From an uncultured Xanthobacteraceae bacterium (GTDB lineage Bacteria > Pseudomonadota > Alphaproteobacteria > Rhizobiales > Xanthobacteraceae), in the NCBI GenBank assembly GCA_955652925.1, contig CATPCO010000664.1, positions 1-7,198 on the forward strand: a DNA stretch of 7,198 nt. The letters run 5' to 3'. The first letter of the stretch is position 1. Every line of letters starts with the position of its first letter. Both the position numbers and the translations under genes were made by a program. Positions 1 through 7,119 of this stretch are shown here, piece after piece. The notes beneath the pieces are model-generated. The model saw only the letters and a list, made by a program, of their open reading frames with translations. It was not told where the DNA came from and ran no database searches.

Positions 1-58
1 GGGACGGGTGCCTCGCCCAACGATGGGTCCGAAGACGAGACAGGGTCGCTGACGGACC

Positions 59-2143
59 GTGAAGCAGGTGACGCGTCATCTGCTCACGTCAGCGTCGCGG
101 TTGCGTCGCGTCTGGCACTTTGTCCGGTTGCATGGGGCGCCTGCACGCTCGGCGGAGAGGACGTTGGACCACGGCAAACGACGCACGGTGCCTCGTTCGA
201 GCTTCGAGGCCGACCACATTGACCTCGGCAACGAGCCGCCGCTGTCGGTCGACGGCGAGAATTCCGCGTTGGTGGACCGGCGCCGGATATCGGTGCAATG
301 GTTCAGCGGCACAATCCTCGCTGGCCTTTGCGGAGCTGCTCTCATGGGCGGCGCCGTTTTCGCAGCGCTCGACGGCGAAACCAATTTCGCGACGGTGCCG
401 GAGCGCGTCGAGGCGAACGCACGCGCATCAGTCCCCGGTACCTCCGAGCGCATCACGAATACGGCGCGCAAGAACGATCGCCTGCCGCCGCCGGGGGAAG
501 CCAATGCCGCGCGCCAGGTCATTCGCGTATCGACCACGACGCGCGGCGCTGGCAACCGCGAGATCGTGCGCGTTCGCCCGCTTATCCGCGTCGCCGGGAA
601 TCTTTCGCTTACTGCGTCTGAGCTCTCCGCCAACATTCCCCCCTTCAATGCGCAGAAGATGCTCGCCCAATCGGCGGGAGCAGCGGCAAACGCGGAAGAC
701 CCGGCCGGCGCCGAGCCGGACGCCGAGGTGTCGTTTCTTACGCGCGACCTTGTAACCGTGTTGCCGCGCGCAAAGCTTGCCGCAGTCGTTCCGCTCGATG
801 AAGTGCTCGCACGCGTGCGCGAGGCTGCCAGCTGGGACACCGGCACGGGGCGGAAGGCGCCGCTGATGACGGATTCAATGCCGCTCACGGCCTACGCGCC
901 GGAGCGCAACAACGACCCCTATGCAGGTTTTGAGCCCCGCATCGTGCCGGAGAACGTGACGCTCTTGCCGAAGACAACGACCGAGGTCACTGGCGGCAAT
1001 GCCTGGAACGAGCGCACCATCGCACTCAAGAAGGGTGATTCAGTATCCGCCAATCTGCGCGAACTGGGCGCGACGTCCGACGAGATCAAAGCCATCACCG
1101 CGGCCTTCGGCGGGCGCGGCAGGGACAGCGCTCCGCGCGACGGCTACAAGCTGCGCGTACTGCTCGCGCCCAGCAGCGATCACCGCCGGCTCCAGCCGGT
1201 ACGGATTGTCATTGCGACTGACACCAGCGTGGAAGCAATGGTGGCGTGGTCGGACAAGGGCAAATATGTGGCGGTCGACGTGCGCAGCGCAAACACGGTT
1301 GCCTCCTCAAGCGATGACGACGAGGACGATGGCAAGAGCGTCCGGCTCTATCAGAGCATCTACGAGACCGGGTTGCGCAATCATATGCCGCGCCCGGTGA
1401 TCGACGATCTCATTCGCATTTACTCCTACGACGTCGATTTCCAGCGCAAGGTTCAGCCCGGCGATTCGTTCGAAGTGCTCTATGCCAGCGACGACGAGAA
1501 TGGAAACGAGAACAGCAAGGCCGAAGTGCTCTATGCGCTGCTCACGACCGGGGGAGAGACACGCAAATTCTATCGCTACCAGACGACCGACGATAACGTT
1601 GTCGACTACTACGATGATAGCGGCAAGAGTGCCAAGAAATTCCTGGTGCGCAAGCCGGTGGCCGACGGCACGATGACCTCAGGGTTTGGCGGCCGCAATC
1701 ATCCGCTGCTCGGTTTCATGAAGATGCATACCGGCGTCGATTGGGCTTCGACCCACGGCACTCCCATTTTTGCGTCCGGCAACGGCGTGATCGAAAAGAT
1801 CGGTTTGGAAGGAGGCTACGGAAAATACATTCGCCTCCGGCACGCCAATGGTTGGGAGAGCGCCTACGGCCATATGTCGGCCTTCGCGCGCGGCATGGAA
1901 GCAGGCAAGAAGGTCCGCCAGGGGCAGGTGATCGGCTACGTCGGCTCGACCGGGCTTTCGACCGGCTCCCACCTGCATTACGAGATCCTTGTGAACGGAC
2001 GTTTCGTCGATCCGATGAAGATCAAGCTGCCGCGCGGGCGCGTGCTCGACGGCACCTTGCTCGCCTCCTTCGAGCAGGAGCGTACCCGGCTCGATGCGAT
2101 GCTCACACGCGCAACGCCGTCGCGGTACGCCCAGGGCAGGTAA
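59..2143 (+). CDS. M23 (LytM-type) membrane-anchored peptidoglycan metallopeptidase
   Basis: This is a probable zinc endopeptidase that cuts peptidoglycan cross-bridges from the periplasmic side of the inner membrane. The 694-residue product has a basic cytoplasmic N terminus and one membrane segment at about residues 80-105. A long periplasmic region follows, with a LysM/OapA-like part near 320-370 and an acidic run near 418-425. The catalytic M23 domain lies at about 538-655. All expected zinc ligands are visible: His557 and Asp561 (HxxxD) and the HLH pair 638/640, plus His605 in AYGHM. It should therefore be active rather than a degenerate LytM regulator. The start is uncertain. GTG at 59 is the first start after an in-frame stop at 50-52 but has only a weak ribosome site. 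TTG at 164 has GGAG six bases upstream (154-157) and would give a protein 35 residues shorter. The order, including the DLGNEPPLSVDG segment before the membrane helix, matches Hyphomicrobiales M23 proteins as I remember them. The gene is convergent with clpB. Confidence 0.9.
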   Translation: MKQVTRHLLTSASRLRRVWHFVRLHGAPARSAERTLDHGKRRTVPRSSFEADHIDLGNEPPLSVDGENSALVDRRRISVQWFSGTILAGLCGAALMGGAVFAALDGETNFATVPERVEANARASVPGTSERITNTARKNDRLPPPGEANAARQVIRVSTTTRGAGNREIVRVRPLIRVAGNLSLTASELSANIPPFNAQKMLAQSAGAAANAEDPAGAEPDAEVSFLTRDLVTVLPRAKLAAVVPLDEVLARVREAASWDTGTGRKAPLMTDSMPLTAYAPERNNDPYAGFEPRIVPENVTLLPKTTTEVTGGNAWNERTIALKKGDSVSANLRELGATSDEIKAITAAFGGRGRDSAPRDGYKLRVLLAPSSDHRRLQPVRIVIATDTSVEAMVAWSDKGKYVAVDVRSANTVASSSDDDEDDGKSVRLYQSIYETGLRNHMPRPVIDDLIRIYSYDVDFQRKVQPGDSFEVLYASDDENGNENSKAEVLYALLTTGGETRKFYRYQTTDDNVVDYYDDSGKSAKKFLVRKPVADGTMTSGFGGRNHPLLGFMKMHTGVDWASTHGTPIFASGNGVIEKIGLEGGYGKYIRLRHANGWESAYGHMSAFARGMEAGKKVRQGQVIGYVGSTGLSTGSHLHYEILVNGRFVDPMKIKLPRGRVLDGTLLASFEQERTRLDAMLTRATPSRYAQGR

Positions 2144-2145
2144 GT

Positions 2146-2203
2146 ATCAGTAATCAGTAGTCAGGTCAGCCTGAGACCACGCAACTGACTACTGATAACT
2201 GAT
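2146..2203. terminator. Inverted repeat between convergent M23 and clpB genes, possible bidirectional terminator
   Basis: The left arm ATCAGTAATCAGTAGTCAG (2146-2164) pairs with the right arm CTGACTACTGATAACTGAT (2185-2203). Eighteen of 19 pairs match, with one A-A mismatch (2152/2197), around a 20-base loop. It starts three bases after the M23 stop and ends seven bases before the clpB stop, so both transcripts would carry the hairpin at their 3' ends. There is no T-tract on either side, so it is not a classical intrinsic terminator. It may work with Rho, protect 3' ends, or simply be a dispersed repeat. The structure is seen directly; the function is inferred from position. Confidence 0.55.
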
Positions 2204-2209
2204 TCCTGG

Positions 2210-4804
2210 TTACGCGGCCTTCGCCAGCACACCATTAAACGTGAGGCCCTGTTTGCCGGCGGAGATCACCACCCGCTCGCCGTCCTTCACGCGACCGCCG
2301 AGCATGAGCTCGGCGAGGGGATCCTGCACCGATTTCTGAATGACGCGCTTGAGCGGCCGCGCGCCATAGGCGGGATCCCAGCCCTTCTCCGCCAGCCACT
2401 CGCGTGCCGATGGCTCGAGTTGAAGCGTGATCTTGCGGTCCTCCAGAAGCTTGGCGAGGCGCGCCATCTGGATGTCGACGATCTTTGTCATCTCGCGGCG
2501 CTGGAGCCTGTGGAAGAGAATGATCTCATCGATGCGGTTGAGGAATTCGGGCCGGAAGCTTGCCCGCACCACCGCCATGACCTGATCGCGCACCGCGTCG
2601 GTGTCCTGCCCTTCGGGCTGATTGGCCAGGAATTCCGACCCGAGATTTGACGTCATCACAATCAAGGTGTTGCGGAAGTCCACGGTATGGCCCTGGCCGT
2701 CGGTGAGGCGACCATCATCGAGGACCTGAAGCAGCACGTTGAAGACATCGGGATGGGCTTTCTCGATCTCGTCGAACAGAATGACCTGATACGGCCGCCG
2801 ACGCACGGCCTCGGTCAACGCGCCTCCTTCCTCGTAGCCGACGTAACCGGGGGGTGCGCCGATAAGCCGGGCGACCGAGTGCCTTTCCATGTACTCGGAC
2901 ATGTCGATGCGAAGAAGCGCTGACTCGTCGTCGAACAGATACTCCGCGAGCGCCTTCGTCAGCTCGGTTTTGCCCACGCCGGTTGGCCCAAGGAACATGA
3001 AAGAGCCGATCGGCCGGTGGGGATCCTGCAAGCCCGCGCGCGCGCGGCGCACCGCAGTCGACACGGCCTTGACCGCTTCCGCTTGACCGATGACGCGCTT
3101 GCTGAGCTGCTCCTCCATGCGAAGAAGCTTTTCCTTCTCGCCTTCGAGCATCTTTTCAACCGGCACCCCGGTCCAACGCGAGACCACCGCAGCGATGTTA
3201 TCCGGGGTGACGGCTTCCTGAACCATCGCCCCCTTGCCCTCGCCCGCTTCGATGGTCTTGAGCTTCTTTTCGATTTCAGGGATGCGGCCATAGGCGAGCT
3301 CGCCTGCGCGCTGGAATTCCCCCTTGCGCTGCGCATTCGCGAGCTCGGTGCGCAAATGGTCGAGCTCGGTCTTGAGCTTTTGCGCGTCGGAGAGCTTCTC
3401 CTTTTCGGACTTCCAGCGCGCAGTGAGATCAGCGGACTGCTTCTCCAGCGACGCGAGCTCCTTCTCCAGATTTTTCAGCCGCTCCTTGGATCCCGGATCA
3501 CGCTCTTTCTTGAGCGCTTCCTGCTCGATCTTCAGGCGCACGATCTCGCGATCGATCGAATCGAGCTCCTCCGGCTTCGAATCGACCTGCATCTTGAGGC
3601 GGGCCGCCGCCTCGTCGACGAGGTCGATTGCCTTGTCCGGGAGGAAACGGTCGGTGATGTAGCGGTGGGACAACGTCGCCGCGGCAACCAGAGCGGCATC
3701 GGTGATGCGCACGCCGTGGTGCTGCTCGTAGCGATCTTTCAGGCCGCGCAGGATGGAGATGGTGTCTTCGACGCTCGGCTCATTGATGTAGACAGGCTGG
3801 AAACGGCGGGCCAGCGCCGCGTCCTTTTCTACATGCTTCTTGTATTCATCGAGCGTGGTGGCACCGACGCAATGCAGCTCGCCCCGCGCCAGCGCGGGCT
3901 TGAGCAAGTTCGAAGCGTCCATCGCGCCATCGGCTTTGCCGGCGCCGACGAGGGTGTGCATCTCATCAATGAAAAGAATATAGGCGCCGGCCGAAGAAAT
4001 CACTTCCTGCAGAACCGCCTTGAGCCGCTCTTCGAACTCGCCGCGATACTTGGCGCCTGCGATGAGGGCGCCCATGTCAAGCGCCAGGAGTTTCTTGTCC
4101 TGCAAACTCTCAGGGACATCCCCGTTGACGATGCGTTGCGCGAGCCCTTCGACAATCGCGGTCTTGCCCACGCCGGGCTCGCCAATGAGCACCGGATTGT
4201 TCTTGGTCCGGCGCGAGAGCACCTGGATGGTACGCCGAATCTCCTCATCGCGCCCAATCACCGGGTCGATCTTGCCCTCGCGCGCGGCCTGGGTAAGATC
4301 GCGGGCATATTTTTTTAGCGCATCGTAGGTATTCTCGGCCGAAGAGGTGTCCGCCGTGCGGCCCTTGCGCAACGCCTCGATCGCGGCGTTGAGATTCTGT
4401 GGCGTGACGCCGGCGCGGGCGAGAATCTTTCCCGCCTCGCTCTCGCGATCGAGCGCAAGCGCGAGCAGAAGGCGCTCTACGGTGACGTAGCTATCGCCCG
4501 CCTTCTCCGCGACCTTCTCTGCCTGATCGAAGACGCGCGCCAGGGCAGGCGCTAGATAGACCTGGCCCGCTCCACTGCCCGACACTTTCGGTATCTTCGC
4601 GAGCGCACCTTCCACGCCCGAGAGCGCTTCACGCGAGCGCCCGCCCGCGCGGTCAATCAGCCCTGCGCAGAGTCCTTCCGGGTCATCGAGCAGAACCTTG
4701 AGCAGATGCTCGGGAGTGAATTGCTGGTGGCCCTCGCGCATTGCAAGCGATTGGGCCGATTGCACAAAACCGCGGGCGCGGTCGGTGTATTTTTCAAAAT
4801 CCAT
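2210..4804 (-). CDS. clpB: ClpB, ATP-dependent protein disaggregase (Hsp100)
   Basis: This is a cytoplasmic AAA+ hexamer that threads aggregated proteins through its pore together with DnaK/DnaJ/GrpE. The chosen ATG at 4804 gives 864 residues beginning MDFEKYTDRARGF, the usual ClpB N terminus. A GTG ten codons upstream (4834) is open but adds no conserved sequence. The upstream stretch GAGGGAACAGGA offers a ribosome site. Domains in order are the Clp N domain (1 to about 150), NBD1 with Walker A GEPGVGKTA (208-216), Walker B ILFIDE (276-281) and arginine finger ARRF (332-335), the coiled-coil middle domain (about 400-520), and NBD2 with Walker A GPTGVGKTE (606-614), Walker B VILFDE (674-679) and sensor-2 GARPLKR (814-820). 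Pore-loop tyrosines are visible near 253 (KYRGE) and 654 (GYVGYEE). The middle domain separates it from ClpA, ClpC and ClpX. No key residue is missing. The spacer upstream shows no convincing heat-shock promoter. Confidence 0.98.
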   Translation of the reverse strand: MDFEKYTDRARGFVQSAQSLAMREGHQQFTPEHLLKVLLDDPEGLCAGLIDRAGGRSREALSGVEGALAKIPKVSGSGAGQVYLAPALARVFDQAEKVAEKAGDSYVTVERLLLALALDRESEAGKILARAGVTPQNLNAAIEALRKGRTADTSSAENTYDALKKYARDLTQAAREGKIDPVIGRDEEIRRTIQVLSRRTKNNPVLIGEPGVGKTAIVEGLAQRIVNGDVPESLQDKKLLALDMGALIAGAKYRGEFEERLKAVLQEVISSAGAYILFIDEMHTLVGAGKADGAMDASNLLKPALARGELHCVGATTLDEYKKHVEKDAALARRFQPVYINEPSVEDTISILRGLKDRYEQHHGVRITDAALVAAATLSHRYITDRFLPDKAIDLVDEAAARLKMQVDSKPEELDSIDREIVRLKIEQEALKKERDPGSKERLKNLEKELASLEKQSADLTARWKSEKEKLSDAQKLKTELDHLRTELANAQRKGEFQRAGELAYGRIPEIEKKLKTIEAGEGKGAMVQEAVTPDNIAAVVSRWTGVPVEKMLEGEKEKLLRMEEQLSKRVIGQAEAVKAVSTAVRRARAGLQDPHRPIGSFMFLGPTGVGKTELTKALAEYLFDDESALLRIDMSEYMERHSVARLIGAPPGYVGYEEGGALTEAVRRRPYQVILFDEIEKAHPDVFNVLLQVLDDGRLTDGQGHTVDFRNTLIVMTSNLGSEFLANQPEGQDTDAVRDQVMAVVRASFRPEFLNRIDEIILFHRLQRREMTKIVDIQMARLAKLLEDRKITLQLEPSAREWLAEKGWDPAYGARPLKRVIQKSVQDPLAELMLGGRVKDGERVVISAGKQGLTFNGVLAKAA

Positions 4805-5024
4805 CTGTCCTGTTCCCTCAGCATGTTCCTCCACCCTTCCGGCGCAAGAAGAACATCGTCAATGGGTGTCCCCCCACAGGGGAGTTGAGCGCCAGCCAAC
4901 GGCGGTTTCGCCGAAAAGCCTGTCCTCGGTTGTTATGTGGGATCTGGGCGTTGGCGGGGAAAGAGGTTTGGCGGTATTTTGCGGCAGCCGGTTGTCAACG
5001 ACCGGATTAAGCAGAAGCGCGCGC
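4805..5024. other. Intergenic spacer between metW and clpB (clpB leader and promoter region)
   Basis: This 220-base stretch must hold the clpB promoter unless clpB is read through from metXW. I see no CIRCE element and no strong RpoH promoter. The best minus-strand candidate is CTCAAC (4885-4890) and CCCATTG (4861-4867 region) with about 17 bases between, a poor match. Three small dyads are present. One is CCGGT/ACCGG at 4988-5005, 19 bases past the metW stop and without a T-run. Another is CGGCG/CGCCG with a four-base loop at 4900-4913. The third is a C-run facing a G-run at 4870-4882. None is a clear intrinsic terminator. No open frame here looks like a gene. Confidence 0.5.
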
Positions 5025-5687
5025 CTACTTTCGGCGGCTGAGCAGGAAGACCGCCTGTTCTCCCAACAAGTTCCAGAACCACCAGGGGGCATTGAAGCGC
5101 AGCGCACGTCCCCAAGCGTTAAAGGCCACCGCCTTCTCCATCTTGGCGCCGGCCACCCCGCACAGCTCGCGGAAATCCTTGATGGTGCAGAAGTGAATGT
5201 TCGGAGACTCCCACCAGGCATAGGGCAGATTATCGGTGCGGGGCATCTGGCCGCCGAACAGCAGCTGCAATCGGATTCCCCAGTGGCCGAAATTCGGAAA
5301 CGAAACAATCGCGTGCCGGCCAATGCGCAGCATATGTTCAAGGACGACGCGTGGATGCCGGGTGGCCTGTAGCGTTTGGGAGAGAATGACGTAATCGAAC
5401 GCATCGTTGGGATAGTCCGAGAGGTCGGTATCGGCGTCGCCCTGGATCACGGCGAGGCCCTTTGCCACGCACTGATTGACCCCTTCGCGCGAGAGCTCGA
5501 TGCCGCGGCCGTCAACGCGACGCGTTTCGCCAAGCAGGCGCAGCAGCTCGCCGTCGCCACAGCCAACGTCCAATACCTTCGCGCCGGGCGCGACCATCTC
5601 CGCCACAACGAGCAGATCGACGCGCGACCCGCCCGGGTTGCGCGCGGATTCTGCCATTGTGAGATCATGGTTGATCCGCGTCAGCAT
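5025..5687 (-). CDS. metW: MetW, SAM-methyltransferase-fold protein of methionine biosynthesis
   Basis: MetW is a class I methyltransferase-fold protein encoded next to metX in many proteobacteria. It is thought to support MetX-dependent homoserine acylation; its own methyl acceptor, if any, is not established. The chosen ATG at 5687 gives 220 residues, near the family's usual size. It has AGAGG five bases upstream, which decides the start. The reading frame is open for 75 more codons, but these mostly overlap metX in another frame and read as arginine/serine-rich shadow sequence. The SAM-binding motif I VLDVGCGDG is at residues 38-46, the acidic end of strand 2 (GIELS) at 62-66, and GDADTDL at 83-89. 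The family stretches ILSQTLQATRHP (101-112), SFPNFGHW (129-136) and NIHFCTIKDF (163-172) are also present. It follows metX after 49 bases with no terminator seen, which implies co-transcription. Confidence 0.95.
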   Translation of the reverse strand: MLTRINHDLTMAESARNPGGSRVDLLVVAEMVAPGAKVLDVGCGDGELLRLLGETRRVDGRGIELSREGVNQCVAKGLAVIQGDADTDLSDYPNDAFDYVILSQTLQATRHPRVVLEHMLRIGRHAIVSFPNFGHWGIRLQLLFGGQMPRTDNLPYAWWESPNIHFCTIKDFRELCGVAGAKMEKAVAFNAWGRALRFNAPWWFWNLLGEQAVFLLSRRK

Positions 5688-5692
5688 CGGAA

Positions 5693-5697
5693 CCTCT
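5693..5697 (-). promoter_or_regulatory. Ribosome binding site of metW
   Basis: The minus strand reads AGAGG five bases before the ATG at 5687. It is the only good Shine-Dalgarno-like match in this stretch and it supports the short metW start over the open frame extending into metX. Confidence 0.65.
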
Positions 5698-5736
5698 AAC
5701 GCACGAGCGAACCAGGCAGGGATGTTCGATGCAATC

Positions 5737-6936
5737 TCATCGCTGCACCGCTGCCGCAAGTCCACGCGCCTTCGCCGCCCCCTCCAGAAAGCCGCGCACA
5801 ATGTCGAACAGTTCCGGCTCCTCGAGGAGGAACGCGTCGTGGCCCTTGTCGGTGACGATCTCGGCAAACGAAACCCGCGCGCCCCCGGCATTGAGCGCGT
5901 GCACAATCGCACGCGAATCCGAGGTCGGAAATAGCCAATCGGAGGTAAATGAGATCACGCAGAAACGGGTGGGCGTATCCTTGAAGGCGTTCGCCAGCAC
6001 GCCCTCGCAGTCCGCCGCGAGATCAAAATAGTCCATCGCACGGGTCAAATAGAGATAAGAATTGGCGTCGAAGCGCTCAACGAAACTGCTGCCCTGGTGG
6101 CGTAGATAGCTCTCCACCTGGAAATCGGCATCAAACGAAAAGGTAGGATTGTCGCGGTCCTGAAAGCGGCGGCCGAATTTCCGGTGCAGCGCCGCATCCG
6201 AAAGGTAGGTGATGTGCGCGCCCATGCGCGCGACGGCGAGACCGTGTCGCGGATTGGTCCGTTCCACGAAATAGCGCCCGTGGCGCCATTCCGGATCGGC
6301 CATGACCGCCTGCCGCCCGACCTCGTGGAATGCAATGTTCTGGGCGGAATGTCGCGTCGACGTCGCAATCGGCAGCGCCGAGAACACGCGGCGCGGATAG
6401 CTCGCGCACCATTGCAGCACCTGCATGCCGCCCATTGAGCCACCCGCCATCGAGAACACCGAGGCGATGCCGAGATGGTCGAGCAGCATTGCCTGTGCGC
6501 GCACCATGTCGCGGACGGTGATGACGGGGAATTCGAGACCCCAAGGCATGCCGGTCGCCGGGTTGGTCGAGGCCGGACCGCTCGTGCCCATGCAGGCGCC
6601 GAGCACGTTCGGACAGATGACGAAATAGCGCTCCGTATCGATCGGCCGGCCGGGGCCGACCATGGTTTCCCACCAGCCCGGTTTCTGGGTGACGGGATGA
6701 ACGTTGGCGACGTGCTGGTCGCCGGTGAGCGCATGGCAGATCAGGATTGCGTTGCTGCGCTCGGCATTGAGCTTGCCATAGGTCTGGTAGGCGATCTGAA
6801 ATGGACACAGATCAATGCCGGCATCGAGCCGCAGCGGCTGATCCTTGCCGAAGCGCACGACCGGCGAATGCGGATAATCCGCTTCCCGCGCACGCTCGGC
6901 GGGATCAACCACGATGCTCAACTCGGCTTCGACCAT
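5737..6936 (-). CDS. metX: MetX, homoserine O-acyltransferase (annotated as acetyltransferase)
   Basis: MetX transfers an acyl group from acyl-CoA to L-homoserine in the cytoplasm, activating it for sulfur incorporation on the way to methionine. It is an alpha/beta-hydrolase-fold enzyme of 399 residues from the ATG at 6936. Counting from that start, the oxyanion-region motif HALTGD is at 68-73, the nucleophile Ser167 lies in GGSMGG, Asp333 is in FTSDWLFP and His366 is in GHDAF, so the catalytic triad is complete. The frame stays open to an ATG at 7017, but those 27 codons lie in a palindromic repeat and read as its familiar translation, so they are probably untranslated leader. The ribosome site before 6936 is weak (GAG in GATCGAGATTTTGAGC). 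metW follows in the same direction. MetX enzymes can prefer acetyl-CoA or succinyl-CoA, and the sequence alone does not settle which is used here. Confidence 0.96.
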   Translation of the reverse strand: MVEAELSIVVDPAERAREADYPHSPVVRFGKDQPLRLDAGIDLCPFQIAYQTYGKLNAERSNAILICHALTGDQHVANVHPVTQKPGWWETMVGPGRPIDTERYFVICPNVLGACMGTSGPASTNPATGMPWGLEFPVITVRDMVRAQAMLLDHLGIASVFSMAGGSMGGMQVLQWCASYPRRVFSALPIATSTRHSAQNIAFHEVGRQAVMADPEWRHGRYFVERTNPRHGLAVARMGAHITYLSDAALHRKFGRRFQDRDNPTFSFDADFQVESYLRHQGSSFVERFDANSYLYLTRAMDYFDLAADCEGVLANAFKDTPTRFCVISFTSDWLFPTSDSRAIVHALNAGGARVSFAEIVTDKGHDAFLLEEPELFDIVRGFLEGAAKARGLAAAVQR

Positions 6937-6952
6937 GCTCAAAATCTCGATC

Positions 6953-7013
6953 CCGTCATGCGTGGGCGCGACCCGCGCATCCATCAAAAATTTTTCAAGC
7001 CCGGCAATGACGG
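6953..7013. repeat. Hyphomicrobiales-type palindromic intergenic repeat in the metX leader
   Basis: The element is bounded by CCGTCAT (6953-6959) and ATGACGG (7007-7013). On the metX-sense strand the ends form an imperfect stem: seven pairs, a bulged T, two pairs, a small internal loop, then GGGC with GCCC. The left half contains a local hairpin, GCGTGGG with CCCGCGC. The centre is an A5T5 tract (6986-6995), unusual in this GC-rich sequence. Translated on the minus strand it reads VIAGLEKFLMDARVAPTHDG, very like the VIAGLDPAIH...MDARVKPAHDG string that spurious ORFs from GTCATTGCCGGGC-type repeats give in Bradyrhizobium and relatives. That similarity is from memory. The palindrome is seen directly. 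Confidence 0.75.
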
Positions 7014-7035
7014 CCATTAGCGGTTGTGACGGGCT

Positions 7036-7063
7036 TAGATAGGCCCTGCGGCGGGGCTGTCAA
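7036..7063 (-). promoter_or_regulatory. Probable sigma-70 promoter of metX-metW
   Basis: On the minus strand a perfect -35 TTGACA (7058-7063) is followed after 16 bases by TATCTA (7036-7041). With the preceding C this reads CTATCT, five of six matches to the alphaproteobacterial -10 form CTATAT. Transcription would start near 7028-7030, giving a metX leader of about 92 bases that contains the whole palindromic repeat. Predicted by eye only. Confidence 0.45.
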
Positions 7064-7119
7064 TGTTTTCTTTGCTTTCAGCGGCTTGCGCACCTATCAA
7101 TGCGGCGCGAGAGACCCGC

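Noticed and set aside
1..222. Plus-strand frame open from the window edge to a TGA at 220-222
   Set aside because: No start is visible, it overlaps the M23 N terminus for over 150 bases, and no family is recognisable. It could only be judged with upstream sequence.
76..888. A 270-codon minus-strand open frame opposite the M23 gene
   Set aside because: It is rich in Arg, Ser and Ala with no family signature, and the plus strand has a coherent anchored peptidase.
3017..4318. A 433-codon plus-strand open frame opposite clpB
   Set aside because: It lies wholly antisense to a complete, highly conserved clpB, has no recognisable domain, and is the kind of long shadow frame that GC-rich codon usage produces.
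4988..5005. Intrinsic terminator after metW
   Set aside because: The CCGGT/ACCGG hairpin has only five pairs on the transcribed strand and is followed by CTGCCGC rather than a T-run.
5688..5912. A 75-residue N-terminal extension of MetW
   Set aside because: Most of it overlaps the metX 3' end in another frame, its composition is shadow-like, and AGAGG sits correctly for the start at 5687.
6937..7119. SAM-II or other methionine-responsive riboswitch before metX
   Set aside because: A CGCTAA stretch near the repeat briefly recalled the SAM-II 3' end, but the conserved GTGATTT-type 5' segment and the pairing needed for the pseudoknot are absent.
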